Shown: positions 16,349 through 22,809 of the stretch, in pieces
How the letters are laid out: the number at the start of each line of letters is the position of its first letter
Position numbering within the stretch: position 1 is the stretch's first letter
NCBI GenBank assembly: GCA_040755415.1
Contig: JBFMAZ010000061.1
Span: 1-57,462 of the forward strand
DNA: 57,462 nt
Reading direction: 5' to 3'
From: QYQD01 sp040755415
GTDB lineage: Bacteria > Desulfobacterota > QYQD01
Notes under the pieces: generated by a model
Told to the model about the DNA's origin: nothing
What the model saw: only the letters and a program-made list of their open reading frames with translations
The model's database searches: none
Translations under genes and position numbers: made by a program

Positions 16349-16370
16349 TCTTCTCGGTGCATTCTGTGGT
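16301..16370. repeat. Imperfect inverted repeat at a gene junction (ACCACAGAG arms)
   Basis: ACCACAGAGGGCACGGAGA (16301-16319) and its imperfect inverse at 16352-16370 (15 of 19 positions match) flank about 32 bp containing the stop codon region of the GT9 gene. The arms resemble the ACCACAGA-type ends seen in the GxxExxY cassette. It may be an empty or collapsed version of such a cassette, or a hairpin; there is no T-run. Confidence 0.5.
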
Positions 16371-16395
16371 TAATTATAAAATGAGGGGGGGCATC

Positions 16396-16857
16396 ATGGA
16401 ATTTACAGCGCAAGATTATAACCGCTTAGGAGAAGAGCGGTACAATGCAGGCGATATAGAAGGGGCCAAAGGGGCTTTTGAAAAGGCAGCGGCTATAGAC
16501 AGTAAATTATCTATAGCGCTTAACAACTTAGGGATTATTTCGTTACATGAGCATAATCTTGACGATGCCTTCCGATATTTTCTTAAGGCCAACGAATTTG
16601 ATCCTGCCGATCTGAACATATTGAGTAACCTGGTTACCTGCGGGAGCGAATTGGGCCTGTGGGCAACAATAATCGGGGCTGTAGAACATTCTCTTTCTTT
16701 CCATCCCGAAAACGCCGATCTCTTATTTATCCTGGGTAGTTGCTATTTAAGAATGGATCAGAAAAAAAGGGCGCGGGAATTATTAGGGAGATGTTTGCAA
16801 ATCCAGCCTGAGTTCGACGAGGCTAAAAGACTGCTGGAACAACTGAAGCGCGAGTAG
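16396..16857 (+). CDS. TPR repeat protein
   Basis: A 153-aa protein made of about four TPR units (YNRLGEERYNAG, ALNNLGIISLHE, LLFILGSCYLRM). There is no catalytic domain and no signal peptide. The ATG at 16396 follows GAGGGGGGG (16383-16391); an upstream in-frame GTG at 16357 lies in a repeat arm and is unlikely. Stand-alone TPR proteins in such clusters may scaffold the transferases or bind the acceptor protein, which is an inference from position. Confidence 0.72.
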   Translation: MEFTAQDYNRLGEERYNAGDIEGAKGAFEKAAAIDSKLSIALNNLGIISLHEHNLDDAFRYFLKANEFDPADLNILSNLVTCGSELGLWATIIGAVEHSLSFHPENADLLFILGSCYLRMDQKKRARELLGRCLQIQPEFDEAKRLLEQLKRE

Positions 16858-16900
16858 ATTCGCAATCGTAGAAACCACGGACAAATTTTAGCGAGGACAT

Positions 16901-17590
16901 ATGAACACGGATCGCTTTATTACAACATTCGAGACGTATTTCCCAAAGCATGAAATTGGCAAGGTTTCAACCCATTTTGAGGACAAGTTTACGAGGAGTT
17001 TTTTTGATCCGTGCTTTGCCATCGAAGGCATGACTTCGATTAAGAAACAAATGCTGTTGAAAATCGCTTTTTCATGCCTTTTCGAGGACGAATGTTACTT
17101 GGAGATAGGAACATATACAGGTAAGAGTCTTATATCGACACTAAAAGACAACGTTGATCGCAAGTGCTATGCCTGTGACAACTTTTCACAATTTACCGAT
17201 TCAAATTCTTTAGAAATCCTTACAAACAACCTGGCGCAACATGGCATACGGGATAAAGTTATATTTTTCAATTCTGACTTCAGATTGATATTGTCGAAAA
17301 CCAAAATCAAAGATCCAGTAGGGTTGTACTTCTACGATGGAGCACATGACTTGGAAAATCAATATATGGCTGTTAAGTTGGTTGAACCTTTGCTTGCAGA
17401 CACTGCCCTTGTAATTATTGATGATTGGCGTTTCGCCAGAGACTCGCAATCATACGCAAAAGTAGCAACTGAAAAGGCGATTTCTGAGTCGAAGCGCCGC
17501 TGGCAATTGCTATATGATCTGCCGGCTCGATATAATGGCGATCATGCGATGTGGTGGAATGGTGTAGCTGTCTTTGAGTCGCATATCTGA
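16901..17590 (+). CDS. Class I SAM-dependent methyltransferase-like protein
   Basis: A 229-aa protein with a SAM-binding glycine motif YLEIGTYTGKSL near residues 67-78, an acidic CDNFSQF segment following strand 2, and a conserved YFYDGAHD segment as in class I methyltransferases found in glycan clusters (Methyltransf_24-like). It may methylate a sugar or acyl group of the surface glycan. GCGAGGA at 16890-16896 precedes the ATG. The gene uses more A/T-ending codons than the flanking glycosyltransferases, so it may have a different origin. Confidence 0.7.
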   Translation: MNTDRFITTFETYFPKHEIGKVSTHFEDKFTRSFFDPCFAIEGMTSIKKQMLLKIAFSCLFEDECYLEIGTYTGKSLISTLKDNVDRKCYACDNFSQFTDSNSLEILTNNLAQHGIRDKVIFFNSDFRLILSKTKIKDPVGLYFYDGAHDLENQYMAVKLVEPLLADTALVIIDDWRFARDSQSYAKVATEKAISESKRRWQLLYDLPARYNGDHAMWWNGVAVFESHI

Positions 17591-17629
17591 TCGTGCGATA
17601 TGATATATTTTATTAAGTGAGGCGCAGCA

Positions 17630-19219
17630 ATGGAGCAGAAGGAAAACAAGAAGGTCGTCATTATTTATGATGACACAAGACAATCTTATACCACTGGAAC
17701 GTATTGTCTCAGGGCCCTTCAGAATATCTGTGACGTAGTCCATTATCTGCCCTCACAACTAAATGACATACCAAAGGATTCTTTTGACCTATATCTGAGC
17801 ATCGACGATGGTACTAAATACGTACTGCCCCAACATCTAAAACCGTCAGCCTGGTGGGTGATAGATACCCATATGCAATTCGACTGGGACAGGGAGAAGG
17901 CCTATTATTTTGACATGGTCTTTGCCGCCCAGAAGGACGGCGCCGAAAAACTCAGAAGAGCAGGGGTAAAGAATGTCTTCTGGCTTCCGCTGGCCTGTGA
18001 CCCGGAGATTCATGCGAAAATAGACATTCCAAAGAAATTCGACTGGTGTTTTGTCGGACATATAAATTGCAAGGAGCGTGTAGAGCTTATAGAGCTACTT
18101 AAGAAAAGGTTCCCGAATTGTTTTGTTGGCCAGGCTTTTGGAAAGGAAATGGCCGGGATATTTTCAGCCTCCAGGATTGTATTTAACCGGAGCATCAAAA
18201 ATGACGTCAATATGCGGGTCTTTGAGGCCCTTTCGACCGGTAGCCTGCTCGTTACCAATGATCTGAAAGATAATGGCCTTGAGGAACTTCTACAGGAAGG
18301 CGAAGACTATGTCGCCTATTATTCCCCGGAAGAACTCGTGGGAAAGGTAGCTTACTATCTTGAACATGAGGGCGAAAGAGAAAAAATCGCCGGTCATGGT
18401 CGTGAAACCGCACTTTCAGGGCATACCTATGAGCATAGAATGATATCGGTTCTTGACCGGATGAAAGAAATTATAGACAAGGGCCGTTGCTCACAGGCCG
18501 AAAGGGGTACATCCTATTTTCAGTTTGCCCGTCCTGAGTTGCTGGAACTCGTTCCCGAAGGAGTACGGAAGGTGCTCGATATTGGCTGCGCGGCCGGTGA
18601 ATTAGGGGCCGGCATCAAACGCGAGCATGGCGCCGAGGTGGTAGGTGTCGAGGTAAATCCATCTATCGCAGAAATGGCGCGGCAAAAAATAGATCGAGTT
18701 GTAAGCGGTGATTGTGAACAACTAGATTTTAGCTCCATTTTCAATGGTACCCGTTTTGATTGTGTTATTCTTGCCGATATCCTTGAACATTTACGGACAC
18801 CGGAGGACTTACTCAGGAAAATAAAGCCCTTGTTGGGGGAGGGGGCCTGTATTATTGCCAGTATCCCAAATGTACAAAATTATGCCGTAGTTGCCGGACT
18901 TATAGAGGGCAACTGGGCGTACCAGGATATGGGGATACTGGATCGCACCCATTTGCGTTTTTTTACGCGCCGGGAGATAGAGAAACTCTTTGCCGGCGCC
19001 GGATTCTTTATAGAGAAGATGGCTCCCAAATATGATCCAAACCATTATACATGGCTTGCGGCCGGCCTTCCCAACAATCTCACCTTCGGAAGGGTTGCGG
19101 TGAATGGTTTGCCTGTGGAAAGGGTGGCCGATTTTTTCGTTTTCCAGTACTTGATTGTGGCCAGGCCGGTAGAATCTGAGGCGGGAAAGGAGTCGGTTAA
19201 GCCGCTTTTATCATGGTAA
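17630..19219 (+). CDS. CgeB-like glycosyltransferase fused to a SAM methyltransferase
   Basis: A 529-aa fusion. Residues 1-285 are CgeB-like: VVIIYDDTRQSY at the start, then SRIVFNRSIKNDVNMRVFEA and HTYEHRMISVL, the conserved UDP-sugar-binding end of that family. Residues 300-470 form a class I methyltransferase with motif I VLDIGCAAGELGAGI, VVGVEVN after strand 2 and DCVILADILEHL (motif IV-like). The chimera suggests glycosylation followed by O- or N-methylation of the same product. It overlaps the next gene by 7 bp. Both domains are clearly recognisable; substrates are unknown. Confidence 0.8.
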   Translation: MEQKENKKVVIIYDDTRQSYTTGTYCLRALQNICDVVHYLPSQLNDIPKDSFDLYLSIDDGTKYVLPQHLKPSAWWVIDTHMQFDWDREKAYYFDMVFAAQKDGAEKLRRAGVKNVFWLPLACDPEIHAKIDIPKKFDWCFVGHINCKERVELIELLKKRFPNCFVGQAFGKEMAGIFSASRIVFNRSIKNDVNMRVFEALSTGSLLVTNDLKDNGLEELLQEGEDYVAYYSPEELVGKVAYYLEHEGEREKIAGHGRETALSGHTYEHRMISVLDRMKEIIDKGRCSQAERGTSYFQFARPELLELVPEGVRKVLDIGCAAGELGAGIKREHGAEVVGVEVNPSIAEMARQKIDRVVSGDCEQLDFSSIFNGTRFDCVILADILEHLRTPEDLLRKIKPLLGEGACIIASIPNVQNYAVVAGLIEGNWAYQDMGILDRTHLRFFTRREIEKLFAGAGFFIEKMAPKYDPNHYTWLAAGLPNNLTFGRVAVNGLPVERVADFFVFQYLIVARPVESEAGKESVKPLLSW

Positions 19220-20301
19220 GCATAGTCATCCTCACCTTCAACGCCCTTGATCTTACGAAGCTGTGTGTGGCGAGCATTATCGCCAACACAGACTATCCCT
19301 ACCAGTTTGTCTTCGTCGATAATGCCTCCACAGATGGGTCAGTGGAGTTTTTAAAGACGGTCATTACTCAATCCGCACCGGGTGTGCCGGGCGTTAAACA
19401 CAAGTTGATCTGTAACAAAGAAAACCGTGGCTTTGCCGCAGGCTGTAACCAAGGCATCCTGGCGGCGGATGGGGAATATATCTTACTTTTGAACAGTGAC
19501 ACCATCGTCCCTCCGGGCTGGCTCTCGGCACTGGTAAGGACGGCGGAATCGGCCCCGGATATAGGAATTGTCGGCCCATTGACTAATAATACGCTCCCCA
19601 CGCAAATGGTACAGTGCAATTATACCGACATCGACGGCATGTACAACTTTGCGGAAGAGCTTAAAAAAAAGAATGCGGGCCGCATCCGTGAGATGGAACA
19701 TCTGACCGGTTTTTGTATGCTCATCAAACGGCCGGTTATCGACGCCGTGGGCTTGCTCGATGAAAATTATGGCATCGGTACTTTCGAAGACACCGATTAC
19801 TGCTGGCGGGCCAGGCTTGCCGGTTATCGCCTGATATTGGCAGAGGATGCATTTGTTCATCACCGGCTGTTCGGCAGTTTCGATGCAAACAAGATAGACA
19901 TACATCCTATTTCCGACAGAAACCAGGTCTATTTTAACGAAAAAAAGCGGCTTAACGCCTTTCAAACTATTGACCTCAACGTAACTGATAAATTGTGTTG
20001 CTATAAGGATGGAAAGTATTCTATTGCTGGCTTGCGCATTAAGAAAGATGGTCCTTTAAATTATAGCGTGGACGTTGAATACAAAAAAAACGGCGGAGAA
20101 ATGGCTTCTTTATCGGGTGTGATCGTAAAAAATTTTAAGGCTGGTGCTCTCGATGTATTAATGGTTTCTGTAAACGAACAGTTATCGGAGTGGGATGCGG
20201 GGCTTGAAGCGTTGTGCCGGAGAGCAGTTTATGATGCCATTCACCTCAAATTAGTGCGTTTCCCCCAACCAGAATATCTAAGTATCCGTTTTAAGGATTA
20301 A
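19213..20301 (+). CDS. GT2 family glycosyltransferase (rhamnosyltransferase-like)
   Basis: A 362-aa protein with a clean GT2 domain at residues 1-240: VSIVILTFNALDLT, FVDNASTDGSVEF, NRGFAAGCNQGI and the DXD-like LLNSDTIVPPGW. These match the WcaA/RfbN-type GT2 group that transfers sugars from dTDP- or UDP-donors. GTFEDTDYCWRARLAG is the acceptor-region signature. A C-terminal 100-residue part is unassigned. The start codon overlaps the stop of the preceding fusion gene (ATGGTAA), so the two are translationally coupled. Confidence 0.83.
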   Translation: MVSIVILTFNALDLTKLCVASIIANTDYPYQFVFVDNASTDGSVEFLKTVITQSAPGVPGVKHKLICNKENRGFAAGCNQGILAADGEYILLLNSDTIVPPGWLSALVRTAESAPDIGIVGPLTNNTLPTQMVQCNYTDIDGMYNFAEELKKKNAGRIREMEHLTGFCMLIKRPVIDAVGLLDENYGIGTFEDTDYCWRARLAGYRLILAEDAFVHHRLFGSFDANKIDIHPISDRNQVYFNEKKRLNAFQTIDLNVTDKLCCYKDGKYSIAGLRIKKDGPLNYSVDVEYKKNGGEMASLSGVIVKNFKAGALDVLMVSVNEQLSEWDAGLEALCRRAVYDAIHLKLVRFPQPEYLSIRFKD

Positions 20302-20310
20302 GATGATGTC

Positions 20311-22809
20311 ATGAAGTTAGCCCTTTCTCTTTGCATGATTGTTAAAAACGAAGGGGCTTATCTGTCCAAGTGCCTGAATAGCGTTAGATCGGTGGTTGAC
20401 GAAATCGTCATAGTTGATACCGGCTCAACTGATAGAACTATCGAGATAGCCAGAAATTATGGCGCTAAAGTGATCGAACATCCCTGGAATGATGACTTTA
20501 GCGAGGCCAGGAATGTTTCCCTTGATCATGCCACCGGAGATTGGATATTAGTTCTGGATGCGGACGAGGTTATCGCGGAGATGGATTTGCCCAAGGTGTG
20601 GGAGCTCTGCCAAAGCAAAGAGTTTGCCGCCTTTAGTTTTACCACGCGAAATTATACCAACGACAGCAGCGGGGCCATCTGGGTGCCTGATGATGGTTCT
20701 TATACGGAGTCCAAGGGATTTGCCGGTTGGTTTCCCTCGGACAAGGTGCGTCTTTTTAAGAATGACAAGCGGATAAGGTTTGAAGGGGTGGTTCATGAAC
20801 TGGTTGATCCCTGTATTAAGAGACTGGGACTGGCTATTGGCAAGAGCGATGTGCCGATACATCATTACGGAAGCGCTGATCGAAATAAAAAAACGGCGAG
20901 TTATCTGGCCTGGGGGAAGAAAAAGGTCGCCGTTGAAGGAGAGATAAATCCAAAGGCCCATTATGAGTACGGCGTGCAATGCATGGAGGCCGGTAAACAC
21001 GCCGAGGCTGTAATGGCTTTTAAAAAGGCCCTCGAGCTTGACCCTGGATTTCCTTTAGTACACGGGCTCATGGGGGCCAGCCTAGTCCGATTGGGTCGCT
21101 ATGGTGAGGCTGTAGATGTCCTGAAAAAGGCTGTAGCAAAAGAACCCAAAAATGCCGGCGCCCATAACAATTTAGGGTCGGCTTACTACGAGTTAGGGAA
21201 CTGGGGTAATGCGGCGAGACATTTTGAACAAGCGATCCGGTTAAATCCTGGCTACGCGGCGGCTTATAAAAACCTCGGTATGGCCCGTGTCCATTTGGGC
21301 GATTTGGCTGCGGCCAGGGAGGCGTTTAAGAAGGCATTAGAACTGAATCCCTCTATGAAAGAGGCCCAGCGAGCTTCGCTCGCAATCTCAAATCTCAAAT
21401 CTCAAATCTCAAATTCTCCTACTCTTTCTCTTTGCATGATTGTCAAGGACGAGGAAAAGAACCTGCCTTCCTGTCTTGAATCGGTAAGGGATGTCGTGGA
21501 CGAGATTATTATTGTCGATACCGGTTCAAAAGACCGGACGGTGGAGGTGGCAAGAAGTTTTGGGGCAGGGGTGTATCATTTCCCGTGGAACGGTGATTTT
21601 TCCGCCGCCCGTAATGAATCTATCCGCCATGCTACTGGTGATTACATCTTGTATTTGGATGCGGATGAGAAAATTACCGAAGAAACCCTCCTACAATTAA
21701 AAAACTTAAAAAGGAGATTTTCCGCAAAGAAAGATGAGGCTTATATTCTTAAATATTACTGTCCGATCGACGGCTGTTTCGACGACGAGATTCAGTACCG
21801 GCTGCGCATTTTCCCCAACTTACCTGGTGTGTATTTTGAGAGGGAAATACACGAGGATGTCAGTTTTAGCCTGGGACGTTTAGGTATAAGACAGGTATAT
21901 ACTGAAGTTACTATATGGCATGAGGGATACCGCACCGAAGAACTCAACCGCAAAAAATTAAGAAGGAATATTGAGATCCTGGAGTCACGACTGGAAGCTG
22001 ATCCGGAAGATATGCTTTCCTGTTTTTATGCGGCTAATACCTATCACGGTCTGGGTGAACTGGACAAGGCCATAAACAGTCTGTCAAGGGTTGTTAAAAA
22101 TACGTCTCCGGAAGTAAGAAATACGCCGTGGTATCCTTATGCCTTTGTCAAGCTTGCCCAATACTGTAAGGAGGAGGGGAGATTTAAGGAGGCTGAAGAA
22201 ATATATAAAGATTTAGCCGAGTCTTATCCGAACCTGGGAGTGGGGAGATTTTTTTACGGCGAATTTTTATTTGAACAGGGCCGACTGGTTGAGGCTTTAA
22301 GACACTTGGAAGTAGCACATAAAAGAGGTATCCAGGTGGCTGTTTATCCCCTGCCTGTACAAAAAATCAATTTTCTTATCCATTTTTATTTGGGTGAATG
22401 TTATCTGCAAGCCCGCCATTTTGATACCGCAGTATCCCACCTTATGGAGTGTCTGGTTATTAACCCGGAGGTGATAGATGTATATTTGAAGTTGGGTTTT
22501 ATTTATGCCGCTACTTCAAAGATGGAGAAATGCGCATCTCAATGCGAACAAGCGCTCAGGCTGCTTCACATGTCGCTGAATGCTTGTTCATTTTCGACTG
22601 GAAACCTAATTCCCCCTCCCCCTTTGATGGGGGAGGGTCAGGGTGGGGGTGGCCCCCTCCCCTTAATCCCCTCCCGCCCCTCCGCCTTGGCGGACCTTGC
22701 GCGGCTCTATAATGAGATCGGCTTAGAGTTAAAGCGGCATGGCAAACTTCAAACGGCGCTGTTGGCCTTTAAGGTCGTGCTGGTCCTGACAAAAATGAGT
22801 ACTGAGTGA
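20311..22809 (+). CDS. Double GT2-TPR glycosyltransferase
   Basis: An 832-aa protein with GT2 (residues 1-230; LSLCMIVKNEGAYL, LDADEVI), TPRs (about 230-355), a second GT2 (from about 370; LSLCMIVKDEEKNL, LDADEKI) and TPRs to the end. It is a close paralogue of the giant protein at 7489 but lacks the GT4 module. Seven-base repeats encode the ISNLKSQISNS linker (residues 358-368) at the second domain boundary. A palindromic repeat encodes an insertion of about 30 residues near residues 765-793, within the TPR region. Tandem GT2 domains suggest sequential addition of two sugars; the TPR part may bind the acceptor. Both are inferences. Confidence 0.84.
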   Translation: MKLALSLCMIVKNEGAYLSKCLNSVRSVVDEIVIVDTGSTDRTIEIARNYGAKVIEHPWNDDFSEARNVSLDHATGDWILVLDADEVIAEMDLPKVWELCQSKEFAAFSFTTRNYTNDSSGAIWVPDDGSYTESKGFAGWFPSDKVRLFKNDKRIRFEGVVHELVDPCIKRLGLAIGKSDVPIHHYGSADRNKKTASYLAWGKKKVAVEGEINPKAHYEYGVQCMEAGKHAEAVMAFKKALELDPGFPLVHGLMGASLVRLGRYGEAVDVLKKAVAKEPKNAGAHNNLGSAYYELGNWGNAARHFEQAIRLNPGYAAAYKNLGMARVHLGDLAAAREAFKKALELNPSMKEAQRASLAISNLKSQISNSPTLSLCMIVKDEEKNLPSCLESVRDVVDEIIIVDTGSKDRTVEVARSFGAGVYHFPWNGDFSAARNESIRHATGDYILYLDADEKITEETLLQLKNLKRRFSAKKDEAYILKYYCPIDGCFDDEIQYRLRIFPNLPGVYFEREIHEDVSFSLGRLGIRQVYTEVTIWHEGYRTEELNRKKLRRNIEILESRLEADPEDMLSCFYAANTYHGLGELDKAINSLSRVVKNTSPEVRNTPWYPYAFVKLAQYCKEEGRFKEAEEIYKDLAESYPNLGVGRFFYGEFLFEQGRLVEALRHLEVAHKRGIQVAVYPLPVQKINFLIHFYLGECYLQARHFDTAVSHLMECLVINPEVIDVYLKLGFIYAATSKMEKCASQCEQALRLLHMSLNACSFSTGNLIPPPPLMGEGQGGGGPLPLIPSRPSALADLARLYNEIGLELKRHGKLQTALLAFKVVLVLTKMSTE
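21383..21414 (+). repeat. Coding 7-bp tandem repeat (TCTCAAA units)
   Basis: Four consecutive TCTCAAA heptamers are translated in frame as the interdomain linker ISNLKSQISN. Because seven is not a multiple of three, each unit shifts the reading frame relative to the last. The equivalent linker of the protein at 7489 has TTTCGAA heptamers at 7507-7542 in the same place, just before the PTLSLCMIVKDEE start of a GT2 domain. Confidence 0.75.
22603..22690 (+). repeat. GC-rich palindromic repeat read in frame (GT2-TPR gene)
   Basis: CCCCCTCCCCCTTTGATGGGGGAGGG and a following GGCCCCCTCCCC...CCCTCCCGCCCC part encode a low-complexity Pro/Gly insert (PPPPLMGEGQGGGG and onward) inside the last TPR region. 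The same core is found in family B at 43195-43220. Confidence 0.65.
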
